Shown: positions 1 through 11,606, counted from the first letter of the stretch. The stretch: 64,000 nucleotides of DNA from Cyanobium sp. CH-040 (GCF_024346135.1 NZ_JAGQCJ010000003.1:140135-204134), one strand, 5' to 3'. A program made the numbers and translations. Notes: generated by a model not told the origin, from the letters alone.

Positions 1-369
1 GGGCAGCCACTGGCCGAGCGCCAGGGCGCCGAGGCTGCCGGTGTGCAGCCAGCCCTCCACCTGGCCGCTGCGGTGCCGGCCGGTCTTGCACCAGTGGGCG
101 AAGTGCTCGCAGTTGTTGAACAGCAGGTTGTAGTTCTGCTCCCCCAGGCGGCCCATGGCCCGCCTCAGGGTCACGCCGGTGGGTGAACAGCCGCCCTTGG
201 GATACACCACCACGCTCACCGGTTCGTGGCGGCTGAAGTCGTCCTGGGAACTGCGCAGGATCTCGCGGCCCTCGAGGTAGTGGGCCACGGTGCCGTCACC
301 CAGGTCGATGCCGTGGTGGTTGAAGAGGCCGTGCTGGCGGGGAACCTGCAGGTGGTCGGCGGCGGCCAA
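1..369 (-). CDS. LRAT-domain (NlpC/P60-like) protein, C-terminus beyond window
   Basis: Reading leftward after clpX there is an open frame of 123 codons that runs off the window edge. It resumes in the clpX frame two codons after the clpX stop. The first usable start is TTG at 369, so it is probably translated by coupling to clpX. Residues 18-30 (HHGIDLGDGTVAH) and 86-94 (NCEHFAHWC) match the His and catalytic Cys motifs of the lecithin:retinol acyltransferase fold, a permuted papain-like thiol acyltransferase/hydrolase. The family acts on lipid or acyl substrates; the bacterial substrate is unknown here. Fold assignment is firm, function is not. Confidence 0.72.
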   Translation of the reverse strand, partial: MAAADHLQVPRQHGLFNHHGIDLGDGTVAHYLEGREILRSSQDDFSRHEPVSVVVYPKGGCSPTGVTLRRAMGRLGEQNYNLLFNNCEHFAHWCKTGRHRSGQVEGWLHTGSLGALALGQWLP

Positions 370-375
370 GGAGGA

Positions 376-1737
<1,362 letters not shown>

Positions 1738-1911
1738 TGGGTGAGGGAGCCGGAGAGGTGAGCCCGGACGGGCTGGGGCGCTGGGTCGGGCGGTGGAGTG
1801 GAGGGGAACTCCGCGGGAGTCCCAAGGACCAGGATTGCCCCGATCGCCGGCTTCGTCAGCCGTCCTTAAGGATCACCTCCGGGACCAGGCCAGGAAAGGA
1901 CCGGTCCTGAT

Positions 1912-2535
1912 TCAGGCCGGGGCGGCCAGGGAGGCGGCCGCGGCTCCGGTGTCGGTCACCACCCGGTCGATGAGGCCGTATTCAACCGCTTCGGCCGGGG
2001 AAAGGAAGTAGTCCCGGTCGGTGTCTTCAGCGATCTTCTCCAGCGGCTGGCCGGTGTGCTCCGCCAGCAGACCGTTGAGGGTGTCCTTGAGGAAGAGGAT
2101 CTCCCGGGCCTGGATCTCGATGTCCACGGCCTGGCCCTGGGCGCCACCGAGCGGCTGGTGGATCATGATCCGCGCGTTGGGCAGGGCGAGGCGCTTGCCC
2201 CTGGTGCCGCCGGAGAGCAGGAACGCCCCCATGGAGGCGGCCACGCCGTAGCAGATGGTGACGACATCCGGCGCCACCTGCTGCATGGTGTCGTAGATGG
2301 CCAGGCCGGCCGTCACCGAACCGCCCGGGGAGTTGAGGTAGATCTGGATGTCCTTCTCCGGGTCCTCGGCCTCCAGGAACAGGAGCTGGGCCACCACCGC
2401 GTCGGCCACGGCGTCGTCGATGCCGGTGCCCAGGAAGATGATCCGCTCGCGCAGCAGGCGGGAATAGATGTCGAAGGCACGCTCGCCCTTGCCGGACTGC
2501 TCGACCACGGTGGGCAGCACGCCGGGGGCGGCCAT
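1912..2535 (-). CDS. clpP: ATP-dependent Clp protease proteolytic subunit ClpP
   Basis: Serine peptidase subunit of the Clp protease, 207 residues from ATG at 2535. The catalytic triad is visible as Ser101 (GVAASMGAF), His126 (IMIHQPLGG) and Asp175 (DTDRDYF), with the same spacing as in E. coli ClpP. A longer open frame extends upstream into tig but lacks any family similarity, so the [10 protein letters not shown] start is preferred. It lies between tig and clpX, the arrangement of the cyanobacterial ClpP paralogue that works with ClpX. Several clpP paralogues are normal in cyanobacteria, so no isoform number is assigned. Confidence 0.96.
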   Translation of the reverse strand: MAAPGVLPTVVEQSGKGERAFDIYSRLLRERIIFLGTGIDDAVADAVVAQLLFLEAEDPEKDIQIYLNSPGGSVTAGLAIYDTMQQVAPDVVTICYGVAASMGAFLLSGGTRGKRLALPNARIMIHQPLGGAQGQAVDIEIQAREILFLKDTLNGLLAEHTGQPLEKIAEDTDRDYFLSPAEAVEYGLIDRVVTDTGAAAASLAAPA

Positions 2536-2681
2536 CGGCCGGCCCGTGATCGCCTGAGGCGGCGCCCCTGCCCAGCGGCTGTGGACCGGGTGGGGGCACA
2601 GGGCGGTGGGCTCGGGGATCAGCGGGTAGGCGTCGATCACGCGCGCGTGGGCTGGGATCGTCAATCTATGGGGCTCGGCGC

Positions 2682-4073
2682 TCAGGCCGGGGTCTGGGTA
2701 CCGGCCTCGGGCTCGGGGGCCTTCTCGGCGATCGTGCTGTTCTCCTCCAGCCAGGCCAGCAGCTTCTCGCGCAGCAGGTCGTCGGCCACCACCCGGCGCA
2801 GACGGTCCGGATCGATCCGTCCCTCCTGGCTGATGCCCCGGCTCACATCCTTCACCTTGGCCTCGAGCTCCTCGGCCGCCACCTCGATGGCCTCGGCCGC
2901 GGCCAGGGCCTGCAGGGCGAGGCTGCGGCGCAGACGCTGCTCCGCCTCCGGCCGGGAGGTGTCCATCAGCGAGCGCACCAGATCTGGGCTGAACAGCTTC
3001 TTCACGTCCATGCCCTGCTGGGCGATCTGGCCGGCGGTCTGCTCGATCAGGTTGCGCACCTCCTGCTGGATGAGGGTTTCGGGCAGTTCCACCTCCAGCT
3101 GTTCCACCAGGGCCTCCAGCAGGGCGTCGTGGCGGGCGGCCCGGGCGCGCCGTTCGGCGTCCTCCTTCAGCCGGGTCTCGAGGTCGTCCCGCAGCTCGGC
3201 CAGGGTCTGCTTGTCGCTGGCCTGCTGGGCGAAGGCGTCGTCGAGGGGGGGCAGCTCGCGGGTCTTGAGGTCCTTGAGGGTGATCGTGAAGCGGGCGCTG
3301 CGGCCGGCGGCATCCTGCTGGGGGTAGTTCTCGGGGAACTGGCACTCCACCGTTTTCGTGTCGCCCACGCCCATGCCGATCACGCCCTCCACGAAGCCGG
3401 GGATCATGCGGCCCTCCTCCAGCTCCACCTCGCTGGCGTCGCTGCTGCCGCCCTGGATCTCCTCGCCCGTGTCGACGTAGACCCCCTGGAAACTGAGCAC
3501 CGCCACATCGCCGCTCGCGGCGGGGCGGTCCTCCACCGGCACCAGGGTGGCCAGCTGCCGGCGCGACTGCTCGATCAGCTCATCCACGCGGGCCGGGTCG
3601 TAGGCCACCGCCTCGGCTTCGGCCTTGAGGCCCCTGGTCTGCTTCAGCGTCGGGGTGGGCTCCACGTCGAGCTCCACGGTGATCGTGAGGTCGCTGCCGG
3701 GCTCGAAGCGCTCCAGCACCAGCTCGAAGCCCTCGCTCAGCTCGGGCCGGCTGATGGCGGCCACCTTCTCGAGCTCCAGCGCGTCGCGGCAGGCGGCATC
3801 CACCAGATCCTCCAGGGCGGTGGCGCGGATGCGCAGCGGGCCGATCTGCTGCAGCAGCACGGGCCGGGGAACCTTGCCCTTGCGGAAGCCCGGCAGTCTC
3901 ACGCTGCGGCTCAGCCGCTCCACGGCCGCCTCGTAGCTGGCCTGGCTGCGGCTGCCGGGGATGGCCACCTCCAGCGCCACCCGGCTGCCGGGCCGGGGAG
4001 AGGAGGTGACCTTCAGGGCGGACGCCCCGCTGGCGGCCGGATCCGACGAGGAGGCTTGGGCGGCTGGACTCAT
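2682..4073 (-). CDS. tig: trigger factor, ribosome-associated chaperone/PPIase
   Basis: Ribosome-bound folding chaperone, 463 residues. The N-terminal ribosome-binding signature is visible in [14 protein letters not shown] (about 74-87). A central FKBP-type PPIase domain follows ([12 protein letters not shown] to ITLKDLK), then a long helical C-terminal arm. The first ~20 residues are a Ser/Ala-rich extension before ALKVTSS, where many homologues begin. It is the first gene of the minus-strand tig-clpP-clpX cluster; the 426-bp gap to asd on the other strand must hold its promoter. Confidence 0.95.
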   Translation of the reverse strand: MSPAAQASSSDPAASGASALKVTSSPRPGSRVALEVAIPGSRSQASYEAAVERLSRSVRLPGFRKGKVPRPVLLQQIGPLRIRATALEDLVDAACRDALELEKVAAISRPELSEGFELVLERFEPGSDLTITVELDVEPTPTLKQTRGLKAEAEAVAYDPARVDELIEQSRRQLATLVPVEDRPAASGDVAVLSFQGVYVDTGEEIQGGSSDASEVELEEGRMIPGFVEGVIGMGVGDTKTVECQFPENYPQQDAAGRSARFTITLKDLKTRELPPLDDAFAQQASDKQTLAELRDDLETRLKEDAERRARAARHDALLEALVEQLEVELPETLIQQEVRNLIEQTAGQIAQQGMDVKKLFSPDLVRSLMDTSRPEAEQRLRRSLALQALAAAEAIEVAAEELEAKVKDVSRGISQEGRIDPDRLRRVVADDLLREKLLAWLEENSTIAEKAPEPEAGTQTPA

Positions 4074-4272
4074 GACAGGGCGACGCAGCCCCCGATCCTA
4101 AGAAAGCGGTCGCAGCCCCCTCGCCGGGCGGTATTGTGCGTGCATCTGATGACCAGGCCGCGCAATCCGGCCCTCGCGACCCGGCCGTCTCGACCTCGCC
4201 GTCTCGACGGGTCAGCTGGGCACCTCCGGGCATCGCGCGGTGGCGACGCACCTGAACCGGCCTCCTACAGGC

Positions 4273-4304
4273 CCCAGCTGTCCACCACCCCAGCTGTCCA
4301 CCAC
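4273..4304. repeat. perfect 16-bp tandem duplication
   Basis: The unit CCCAGCTGTCCACCAC occurs twice head to tail in the tig/asd intergenic region. It is likely a slippage product; no function is evident. Confidence 0.85.
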
Positions 4305-4387
4305 AGCATCCACCCCCACTAACGGACCCGCACCACGGACGGATCCCAGCGCCACCGGTCGTCGCGCCTCTCCTCACAGCTTTTTCC

Positions 4388-4425
4388 TTTCGGCCCAGGC
4401 AATCCGTTTCGGCCCAGGCAATCCG
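4388..4425. repeat. perfect 19-bp tandem duplication
   Basis: The unit TTTCGGCCCAGGCAATCCG occurs twice without spacing, 75 bp upstream of the asd start. It could duplicate part of the asd leader or promoter. Confidence 0.88.
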
Positions 4426-4499
4426 CACCAGCAGATCCGCACCGGCCACCTTCGCGCTCACCTCCCAGGCCCAGCTGCCATCCCCACCCTTCCGCTCCC

Positions 4500-5576
4500 T
4501 TGATCACCGCCCGGACCGCCCCTGCTCCAGCTCCCAGCGCTCTTCCCCGCCGTCCCCTGCGGGTGGCCATCCTCGGCGCCACCGGCGCCGTGGGTCAGGA
4601 GCTGCTGCAGCTGCTGGACGAGCGTCGCTTCCCGGTGGCCGAGCTGCGCCCCCTGGCTTCGGCCCGCTCGGCCGGCCACAGCCTGCGCTGGCAGGACCGG
4701 GACCTCACGATCGCCGAGGTGAGCGCCGAGGCCTTCGAGGGCGTGGATCTGGTGCTGGCCTCCGCCGGTGGTGCCGCCTCCCGGCAGTGGGCCCCGGTGG
4801 CGGTGGTGGCCGGTGCGGTGGTGATCGACAACTCCAGCGCCTTCCGGATGGATCCGGCCGTGCCGCTGGTGGTGCCGGAGGTGAACCCTCAGGCGGCCTT
4901 CGGCCATCGGGGAATCATCGCCAACCCCAACTGCACCACGATCCTGCTCACCCTGGCCCTGGCGCCCCTCCACCACCGGCGACCGATCCGGCGCGTGGTG
5001 GTGAGCACCTACCAGAGCGCCAGCGGCGCCGGCGCCCGCGCCATGGAGGAGCTGCGCCAGCTGAGCCGCACCGTGCTCGACGGCGGTGAGGCGCGCAGCG
5101 CGGTGCTGCCCCACTCGCTGGCCTTCAACCTGTTCCTGCACAACTCGCCCCTGCAGCCCAACGGCTACTGCGAGGAGGAGTTGAAGATGCTCAACGAGAC
5201 GCGCAAGATCATGGACGCCCCCGATCTGCGTCTGACGGCCACCTGCGTGCGGGTGCCCGTGCTGCGGGCCCATTCCGAGGCCGTGAACATCGAGTTCCAC
5301 GAACCCTTCCCGCTCGACGAGGCCCGCGAACTGCTGGGCCAGGCTCCCGGCCTGGAACTGCTGGAGAATTTCGAGGACAACCGCTTCCCCATGCCCACCG
5401 ACGTCACGGGCCGGGATCCGGTGGCCGTGGGCCGGATCCGCCAGGATCTCAGCGACCCCAACGCCCTGGAGCTCTGGCTCTGCGGCGACCAGATCCGCAA
5501 GGGGGCGGCCCTCAATGCCGTGCAGATCGCCGAGCTGCTGCAGCGCGGGGACGGAGCCGGAGGAGGTGACGGGTGA
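4500..5576 (+). CDS. asd: aspartate-semialdehyde dehydrogenase
   Basis: Reduces aspartyl-phosphate to aspartate semialdehyde, the branch point to lysine/diaminopimelate, threonine and methionine. The NADP-binding GATGAVG is at 26-32 and the catalytic Cys145 lies in NPNCTTI; 358 residues is normal. No ATG is present near the N-terminus. The frame starts with TTG at 4500 or, less likely, at GTG 4563, which would remove the first beta strand's lead. It overlaps dapA by 4 bp, so the two successive pathway steps are co-translated. lysC, which supplies its substrate, is about 8 kb away on the other strand. Confidence 0.96.
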   Translation: MITARTAPAPAPSALPRRPLRVAILGATGAVGQELLQLLDERRFPVAELRPLASARSAGHSLRWQDRDLTIAEVSAEAFEGVDLVLASAGGAASRQWAPVAVVAGAVVIDNSSAFRMDPAVPLVVPEVNPQAAFGHRGIIANPNCTTILLTLALAPLHHRRPIRRVVVSTYQSASGAGARAMEELRQLSRTVLDGGEARSAVLPHSLAFNLFLHNSPLQPNGYCEEELKMLNETRKIMDAPDLRLTATCVRVPVLRAHSEAVNIEFHEPFPLDEARELLGQAPGLELLENFEDNRFPMPTDVTGRDPVAVGRIRQDLSDPNALELWLCGDQIRKGAALNAVQIAELLQRGDGAGGGDG

Positions 5577-6463
5577 GCGCCGCTCCCTTCGGCCGCGTGC
5601 TCACCGCCATGGTCACTCCGTTCCGGGGTGACGGTGCGGTGGATCTGGATCTGGCCGCCCGTCTTGCCGACCATCTGGTGAGCACCGGTTCCGATGGGCT
5701 GGTGATCTGCGGCACCACCGGCGAGTCGCCCACCCTCAGCTGGGATGAGCAGCACCAGCTGTTCGCCGCCGTGCGTGAGGCCGTGGGCGGCCGGGCCAGC
5801 CTGCTGGCCGGCAGCGGCAGCAACTGCACCGCCGAGGCGGTCGAGGCCACCCGCGAGGCCGCGGCCCTCGGCGCCGATGGTGCCCTGGTGGTGGTGCCCT
5901 ACTACAACAAGCCGCCACAGGACGGTCTGGAGGCCCATTTCCGGGCGGTTGCCGGGGCGGCTCCCGAATTGCCCCTGATGCTCTACAACATCCCCGGCCG
6001 CACGGGCGCCAGCCTGGCGCCCGACACGGTGGCGCGGCTGCTGGATCTGCCCAACGTGGTGAGCTTCAAGGCGGCCAGCGGCACCAGCGATGAAGTGAGC
6101 GCCCTGCGCGCCGTCTGCGGTGACCGCCTGGCCATCTACTCCGGCGACGACGCGCTGACGCTGCCGATGCTCGCCGTGGGGGCCGTGGGCGTGGTGAGCG
6201 TGGCCAGTCACCTGGTGGGCGAGCGCATCAGCGCCATGGTGCGGGCCTTCTGCGCCGGCGATCAGGCCACGGCCCTGCAGCTCCACGACCAGCTGCTGCC
6301 GCTCTGCCGGGCGCTGTTCTGCACCACCAACCCCATCCCCGTGAAAGCCGCCCTGGAGCTCAGCGGCTGGCCCGTGGGTGCCCCAAGACTTCCCCTCCTT
6401 CCCGCTGACGACGCCGTGAGACAACGCCTCTCCGAAACCCTGGCCGCCCTGCGTCCGACCTGA
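5573..6463 (+). CDS. dapA: 4-hydroxy-tetrahydrodipicolinate synthase
   Basis: Condenses aspartate semialdehyde with pyruvate, the first committed step to diaminopimelate and lysine. GTTGES is at 47-52, the catalytic Tyr138 lies in YNIPGRT and the Schiff-base Lys166 in FKAASG. The start is GTG at 5573 inside a GTGA overlap with the asd stop. GGAGG lies just upstream (about 5561-5565), so translation is coupled. Length 296 residues, normal. Confidence 0.97.
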   Translation: MSAAPFGRVLTAMVTPFRGDGAVDLDLAARLADHLVSTGSDGLVICGTTGESPTLSWDEQHQLFAAVREAVGGRASLLAGSGSNCTAEAVEATREAAALGADGALVVVPYYNKPPQDGLEAHFRAVAGAAPELPLMLYNIPGRTGASLAPDTVARLLDLPNVVSFKAASGTSDEVSALRAVCGDRLAIYSGDDALTLPMLAVGAVGVVSVASHLVGERISAMVRAFCAGDQATALQLHDQLLPLCRALFCTTNPIPVKAALELSGWPVGAPRLPLLPADDAVRQRLSETLAALRPT

Positions 6464-6576
6464 CGCCAAGGCTGTTGAGCCGAGGGCAACGCCAACGCCC
6501 TGGTGCCGTCTTCCGGGTTTCCCCCCGATCGTCTCCGTTCACGTTCATTCATTCCCCTCTTTTCCTGAAGTCCCAC

Positions 6577-8601
6577 ATGTCCAGTTCCAACGGCAGCAGC
6601 AACGGTTCCAGACAGCCCGCTCTGCGGGTGATTCCCCTCGGCGGCCTGCATGAGATCGGCAAGAACACCTGCGTCTTCGAGTACGGCGACGACCTGATGC
6701 TGGTGGACGCCGGCCTGGCCTTCCCCAGTGACGGCATGCACGGCGTCAACGTGGTGATGCCCGACACGAGCTATCTGAAGGAGAACCAGAAACGCATCCG
6801 CGGCATGATCGTGACCCACGGTCACGAAGATCACATCGGTGGCATTGCCCACCATCTCAAGAACTTCAACATCCCCGTGATCCACGGGCCGCGCCTGGCC
6901 CTGGCCCTGCTCACCGGCAAGATGGAGGAGGCGGGCGTGATGGACCGCACCATCCTCAAGACCGTGGCTCCCCGCGATGTGGTGAAGGTGGGCCAGCACT
7001 TCTCGGTGGAGTTCATCCGCAACACCCACTCGATGGCCGACAGCTTCTCGCTGGCCATCACCACGCCGGTGGGCACGGTGATCTTCACCGGCGACTTCAA
7101 GTTCGACCACACGCCGGTGGACGGCGAGCACTTCGACATGGCCCGCCTGGCCCACTACGGCGAGCAGGGGGTGCTGTGTCTGTTCAGCGACTCCACCAAT
7201 GCCGAGGTGCCGGGCCACTGCCCGCCCGAGCGCTCGGTGTTCCCCATGCTGGATCACCACATCGCCCAGGCAGAGGGCCGGGTGATCATCACCACCTTCG
7301 CCAGCTCGATTCACCGGGTGGCGATGATCCTGGAGCTGGCGCTCAAGAACGGCCGCAAGGTGGGCCTGCTGGGCCGCTCGATGCTGAACGTGATCGCCAA
7401 GGCACGCGAGCTCGGTTACATGCGCGCCCCCGACGATCTGTTCGTGCCGATCAAGCAGATCCGCGATCTGCCCGACCGGGAGACGCTGCTGCTGATGACC
7501 GGCAGCCAGGGCGAACCGCTGGCGGCGCTGAGCCGCATCTCCCGCGGTGAACATCCCCAGGTGCAGGTGAAGAGCACCGACACGATCATCTTCTCCGCCA
7601 GCCCGATCCCCGGCAACACCATCTCGGTGGTGAACACCATCGACCGGCTGATGATGCTGGGCGCCAAGGTGGTCTACGGCAAGGGCGAGGGCATCCACGT
7701 GTCCGGCCACGGCTTCCAGGAGGACCAGAAACTGATGCTGGCCCTCACCAGGCCGAAGTTCTTCGTGCCGGTGCACGGCGAGCACCGCATGCTCGTGTGC
7801 CACAGCCGCACGGCCCAGTCGATGGGGGTGCCGGCCGACAACATCCTGATCATCGACAACGGTGACGTGGTGGAGCTCACCCCGGAGTCGATCCGCCGGG
7901 GCGAACCGGTGAAGGCCGGCATCGAGCTGCTGGACGCCTCCCGCAACGGCATCGTCGATGCCCGCGTGCTGAAGGAGCGTCAGCAGCTGGCTGAGGACGG
8001 TGTGATCACCCTGCTGGCGGCGATCAGCACCGACGGCGCCATGGTGGCTCCACCGCGGGTGAACCTGCGCGGTGTGGTCACCAGCGCCGATGCCCGCAAG
8101 CTCAGCCTCTGGGCCGAGCGGGAGATCACCTGGGTGCTGGAGAACCGCTGGAAGCAGCTGTGCCGCAACACCGGCGGCCAGGCCCCCGACGTGGACTGGG
8201 TGGGCGTGCAGCGCGAGGTGGAACTCGGCCTGCAGCGCCGGCTGCGGCGCGAACTCCAGGTCGAACCGCTGATCCTCTGCCTGGTGCAGCCCGCCCCCGC
8301 CGGAACCCCGGTCTACAAGGGCCGTGCCGACGTCGAGCCGGACAACCGCCCGGCACCCCGTGGACGCGGCGGCCGTGATGGGGCCCGCCCGGCGCGCAGC
8401 GACCGTCCGGTTGGTGCGCGCACCGAGGCGGCGCCCCGCCAGCAGCGCCAGCTGGCCACCGTGGGCGCCACCGCCAACGGCGGCAACGGCAGCAACGGTG
8501 CCAGCGGCAGCAACGGCTCCAGCGCGCCCGCCGCCGCCGTGCCGGAACGGGAGTTCAGCGGCCGCACCCGCCGCCGCCGTTCAGCGGCGGCGGCGGGCTG
8601 A
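6577..8601 (+). CDS. rnj: ribonuclease J
   Basis: Metallo-beta-lactamase/beta-CASP ribonuclease with 5'-exo and endo activity in RNA turnover and processing. The metal site HGHEDHIGG is at 81-89; the beta-CASP segment and the C-terminal domain follow. The ATG at 6577 is chosen because the preceding in-frame 34 codons look non-coding, while MSSSNGSSNGS is a typical short N-tail. 674 residues. The last ~110 residues are a low-complexity Arg/Gly/Ala tail with Asn-Gly-Ser repeats ending in a basic RTRRRRS. Such a tail could bind RNA or partners (inference). It follows asd-dapA, as in picocyanobacteria. Confidence 0.94.
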   Translation: MSSSNGSSNGSRQPALRVIPLGGLHEIGKNTCVFEYGDDLMLVDAGLAFPSDGMHGVNVVMPDTSYLKENQKRIRGMIVTHGHEDHIGGIAHHLKNFNIPVIHGPRLALALLTGKMEEAGVMDRTILKTVAPRDVVKVGQHFSVEFIRNTHSMADSFSLAITTPVGTVIFTGDFKFDHTPVDGEHFDMARLAHYGEQGVLCLFSDSTNAEVPGHCPPERSVFPMLDHHIAQAEGRVIITTFASSIHRVAMILELALKNGRKVGLLGRSMLNVIAKARELGYMRAPDDLFVPIKQIRDLPDRETLLLMTGSQGEPLAALSRISRGEHPQVQVKSTDTIIFSASPIPGNTISVVNTIDRLMMLGAKVVYGKGEGIHVSGHGFQEDQKLMLALTRPKFFVPVHGEHRMLVCHSRTAQSMGVPADNILIIDNGDVVELTPESIRRGEPVKAGIELLDASRNGIVDARVLKERQQLAEDGVITLLAAISTDGAMVAPPRVNLRGVVTSADARKLSLWAEREITWVLENRWKQLCRNTGGQAPDVDWVGVQREVELGLQRRLRRELQVEPLILCLVQPAPAGTPVYKGRADVEPDNRPAPRGRGGRDGARPARSDRPVGARTEAAPRQQRQLATVGATANGGNGSNGASGSNGSSAPAAAVPEREFSGRTRRRRSAAAAG

Positions 8602-8614
8602 GGGAGCTCGCGGT

Positions 8615-9202
8615 TCAGGTCAGGCTCACCCGCAACAGCCCCCGGCTGAGTTCCTCCATCTCCCGGGCGCTGAGGCGGGTGGGATCAAAGGCCAGCGGGT
8701 CCACCGCCCGTGGCGTCCGCCCGGCGGCACCCAGGGAGCCCACCTCCTGCAGCTCCAGTTCCTGCCGGCGGCCCGGGTCGGCCTGGGCCACATCGAGCTG
8801 TTCCGGTTCCTCCACCACCTCCACCGCCAGCTCCTCCATCCAGGGCATGGCCGCGGTGCTGGGCTGGCCGGGGGCGGCTCCGGCCATGTCCGGATTGTTG
8901 CCCTGCTCCACCTGCAGGCACTGCTGCAGGCCCTGCTCGGCGATGTCGCGCAGGGTCACCTCGCTGCAGTTCTCCAGCACGGTCTGGTAGTGGGTGCGGG
9001 CATCGCCCACCGCTCCCATCCCATAGAGCCGGGTGTGCCCGAGCAGCAGCTCCACCCGCAGCCGCACCGGGTCGGCCGGATCGGCCGGCAGGTCCCTCAG
9101 CAGCGCCTCGCCGAGGGCCTCCACCTGGGGCCACTCGCGCTCGCTGTAGAGCCGTTCGATCGTGGCGTAGCGCTGTTGCAGGATCTCGGGACTGAGGCTC
9201 AT
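8615..9202 (-). CDS. conserved hypothetical, TPR-like N-terminus
   Basis: 195 residues. The N-terminal ~100 residues form amphipathic helices with a TPR/SEL-like spacing (QRYATIERLYSEREWPQVEALGEALL and ARTHYQTVLENC). The rest is acidic and Pro-rich, ending in a short conserved-looking segment (FDPTRLSAREMEELSRGLL). ATG at 9202 overlaps the tilS stop as ATGA, so it is the distal gene of a tilS operon. The product is not recognised beyond that; a protein-protein interaction role is only an inference. Confidence 0.7.
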   Translation of the reverse strand: MSLSPEILQQRYATIERLYSEREWPQVEALGEALLRDLPADPADPVRLRVELLLGHTRLYGMGAVGDARTHYQTVLENCSEVTLRDIAEQGLQQCLQVEQGNNPDMAGAAPGQPSTAAMPWMEELAVEVVEEPEQLDVAQADPGRRQELELQEVGSLGAAGRTPRAVDPLAFDPTRLSAREMEELSRGLLRVSLT

Positions 9203-10239
9203 GGGGCTGAGGGGTCGCGGTCACGGCACAGCCACAGTGTGGTGCCCTGCCAGTGCAGGTGCCAGCCGTGGCCCAGATCGGCCCCTCCGGGGCCGCGCTC
9301 GGGAGGCAGGCGATCGAGCACGGCCTCGAGGCTGCGGGCCGGCCAGCGCCGGCCACTGGCCTGCTCGAGCCAGCTCTGCAGCAGCTGGCTCTGATTGCCG
9401 CGCCCCAGGCCGGCCAGGCGTCCGCGCCGCAGGCCGGCGCCGACGGCCCCCGGCGGGGCCGGCGCCTGCAGGGGCTCCAGGGCCAGCCGCAGCAGCTCGG
9501 CCGCGGCATCCTCCGCCTCTGCCAGCTGTTCCGCAGCCCTGGCGATGCGGCGGTCCGCACCGGGGTGCAGGCTGTTCAGCACCGGCCCCACCTCCAGCCG
9601 CAGGCGGTTGCGGCTGAAGCGCGGATCGCTGTTGCTGGCGTCGCTCCACACCGGCAGCGCCAGGCTGCGGCAGAGGCGCGCCGTGTCAGCGCGGTCGAAG
9701 TCCAGCAGCGGCCGCACCAGCTCGACCGGCGGCTCGAGCGTGCGCCGGCGGCGCAGGCTGCCCAGACCCCGGCGGTGACTGCCCCGCGCCAGGTTGAGCA
9801 GCAGCGTCTCGGCCCGGTCGGTGGCGGTGTGGCCGGTGACCACCCGGGTGCAGCCCAGCTCCCGGGCCCGCCGGGCCAGCCGGTCGTAGCGCCAGCGCCG
9901 CGCCGCGGCCTCGCTGGGGACCTCCTCCGCGCTGCGCTGCCAGCCCTCCACCAGGATCGGCAGGTCGCGGTCTGCGGCCCAGCGGCTCAGCGCCGCAGCC
10001 TGCTCCGCCGACTCCGGCCGCCAGCGGTGATCGCCGTGCCAGAGGCTGAGCCGCCAGCCGTGCCGCGCGCGCAGATCCAGCAGCAGCCCCAGCAGGGCCA
10101 TGGAGTCCTGCCCGCCGGACACCGCCAGCAGCAGCGGCGCGCCGGCCGGCAGCAGCTGCGGATGGCGCTGCAGCAGGCGGTGCAGGCGGTGGTGGTCGCC
10201 GCTCCAGGAGGCCGTTGGCTTGGGGTGGGAGAATCCCAT
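9199..10239 (-). CDS. tilS: tRNA(Ile)-lysidine synthetase
   Basis: Converts C34 of the CAU-anticodon isoleucine tRNA to lysidine, changing decoding from AUG to AUA. The ATP-pyrophosphatase loop SGGQDS is at 41-46, followed by the PP-loop ATPase core (WHGDHRW, TGHTATDRAETLLLNL). 346 residues, lacking the longer C-terminal domains of E. coli TilS, as is usual in cyanobacteria. ATG at 10239 gives a 19-bp gap to the divergent ycf23 start. The further upstream frame lies antisense to ycf23 and was rejected. Confidence 0.94.
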   Translation of the reverse strand: MGFSHPKPTASWSGDHHRLHRLLQRHPQLLPAGAPLLLAVSGGQDSMALLGLLLDLRARHGWRLSLWHGDHRWRPESAEQAAALSRWAADRDLPILVEGWQRSAEEVPSEAAARRWRYDRLARRARELGCTRVVTGHTATDRAETLLLNLARGSHRRGLGSLRRRRTLEPPVELVRPLLDFDRADTARLCRSLALPVWSDASNSDPRFSRNRLRLEVGPVLNSLHPGADRRIARAAEQLAEAEDAAAELLRLALEPLQAPAPPGAVGAGLRRGRLAGLGRGNQSQLLQSWLEQASGRRWPARSLEAVLDRLPPERGPGGADLGHGWHLHWQGTTLWLCRDRDPSAP

Positions 10240-10258
10240 CCACTGTGCTTCCCCCGGC

Positions 10259-11035
10259 ATGTCGCGTCTCGATCGCCTGCCTGCCCCGCTGCGCTCCGCC
10301 CTCGCCCAGGGCCGCCTGCTGAAGGTGATCGCCGGCCTCACCAACCACGACGCCGCTGCAGTCGAGCGCATCAGCCGCGCCGCCGGCCGCGGTGGCGCCG
10401 ACCTGATCGACGTGGCCTGTGATCCGGAGCTGGTGCGGCTGGCTGCCCGGGTGAGCGGCCTGCCGATCTGCGTCAGCGCCGTGGATCCCGAGCTGTTCCC
10501 CGCCGCCGTGGAGGCCGGCGCTGCCCTGGTGGAGATCGGCAACTACGACGCCTTCTACCCCCTGGGCCGCATCTTCGACGCCGCCGAGGTGCTGGAGCTC
10601 ACCCGCCGCACCCGCTCGCTGCTGCCCGAGGTGGTGCTGAGCGTCACCGTGCCCCACGTGCTGCCCCTGGATCAGCAGGAGCAGCTGGCCATCGATCTGG
10701 TGGCCGCCGGCGCCGACCTGATCCAGACCGAGGGCGGTACCAGCGCCCGCCCCTTCAGCGCCGGCAGCCTCGGCCTGATCGAGAAGGCCGCCCCCACCCT
10801 GGCCGCCGCCCACGGCATCAGCCGGGCCCTGGCCGCCGCTGCGGTTCCGGCTCCGGTGCTCTGCGCTTCCGGTCTCTCGGCCGTCACCGTGCCGATGGCG
10901 ATCGCCGCCGGCGCCGCCGGCGTGGGCGTGGGCTCGGCCATCAACCGGCTGACCGACGAGCTTGCCATGGTGGCCGTGGTGCGCGGCCTGCGTGAGGCGC
11001 TCGGTGAGCTCGTCTCGGTCCCGTCGCGTCCGTAA
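10259..11035 (+). CDS. ycf23: Ycf23/DUF561 family TIM-barrel protein
   Basis: 258 residues with a TIM-barrel pattern: an alternating hydrophobic strand/helix layout with GGADLIDVACDP, VEIGNYDAFY, ADLIQTEGGTSA and a C-terminal GAAGVGVGSAINRL phosphate-binding-like motif. It matches the Ycf23 family of cyanobacteria and plastids. The biochemical role of the family is unsettled. ATG at 10259 is preferred over upstream in-frame codons antisense to tilS. Confidence 0.9.
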   Translation: MSRLDRLPAPLRSALAQGRLLKVIAGLTNHDAAAVERISRAAGRGGADLIDVACDPELVRLAARVSGLPICVSAVDPELFPAAVEAGAALVEIGNYDAFYPLGRIFDAAEVLELTRRTRSLLPEVVLSVTVPHVLPLDQQEQLAIDLVAAGADLIQTEGGTSARPFSAGSLGLIEKAAPTLAAAHGISRALAAAAVPAPVLCASGLSAVTVPMAIAAGAAGVGVGSAINRLTDELAMVAVVRGLREALGELVSVPSRP

Positions 11036-11123
11036 CGACAGGCCTCTGTAACGACGCCCCGCCGTGGGGTTGCGGGTGCGGCAACTGTGCCTAGCTTGAC
11101 TGCGCCTGCCCCCTATTGAGGTC

Positions 11124-11552
11124 ATGGGTTCTCTCGTCTGGCTGCTGCAGTGGCCGATTCGCGCGATTGTGCTGCTGATCGTGGCCTGGCTTCCCCTCGG
11201 CGTGGAGCTGGACAGCTTCCCCATCGCCCTGCTGGCTGCCGTGGTGATCGGCCTGCTGGGCACCCTGCTGCTCTGGCCCCTCAGAGCCCTGATGGCTGTG
11301 CCCTGGGCGATCACCAGCCTCGGCGGAATCATCACGCCGATCAGCTGGCTCTACAACTGGCTGATCACCGTGATCCTGTTCGGCCTGGCGGCCTGGCTGA
11401 TTCAGGGCTTCCGGCTGCGGCGGGGCCTGCTCAGCGCCGCCCTGGGTGCCGTGGTGTATGCCGTGCTCTCCACGGTGCTCCTGCGCCTGCTGGGGCTGGA
11501 CGTGGACTTCACCCGCGCCTCGGCGCTGATGGCCGGATCGCTGGTGGGCTGA
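11124..11552 (+). CDS. small four-helix membrane protein, phage-holin-4/DUF family type
   Basis: 142 residues with four predicted membrane segments: about 8-25, 33-60, 75-100 (with the GIITPISWLYNWL motif) and 103-125. The topology and the repeated Pro/Trp-rich helices resemble the PF04020-type small membrane family (phage_holin_4_2), whose bacterial role is unknown. It sits alone between ycf23 and uvrB on the same strand. ATG at 11124. Confidence 0.75.
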   Translation: MGSLVWLLQWPIRAIVLLIVAWLPLGVELDSFPIALLAAVVIGLLGTLLLWPLRALMAVPWAITSLGGIITPISWLYNWLITVILFGLAAWLIQGFRLRRGLLSAALGAVVYAVLSTVLLRLLGLDVDFTRASALMAGSLVG

Positions 11553-11606
11553 GTCCCGGGGCCGTGCGGCTCGCGGCCGCTGGCCGGACTGGCCGACAAT
11601 GGCCCT

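Larger units (their letters stand above)
4074..4499. other. 426-bp divergent intergenic region tig/asd with short tandem repeats
   Basis: No convincing gene was seen. The region lies between the divergent starts of tig and asd and should contain both promoters. It holds two perfect tandem duplications (annotated separately). A shorter imperfect one near 4183-4210 has GCCGTCTCGAC occurring twice. Confidence 0.7.
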
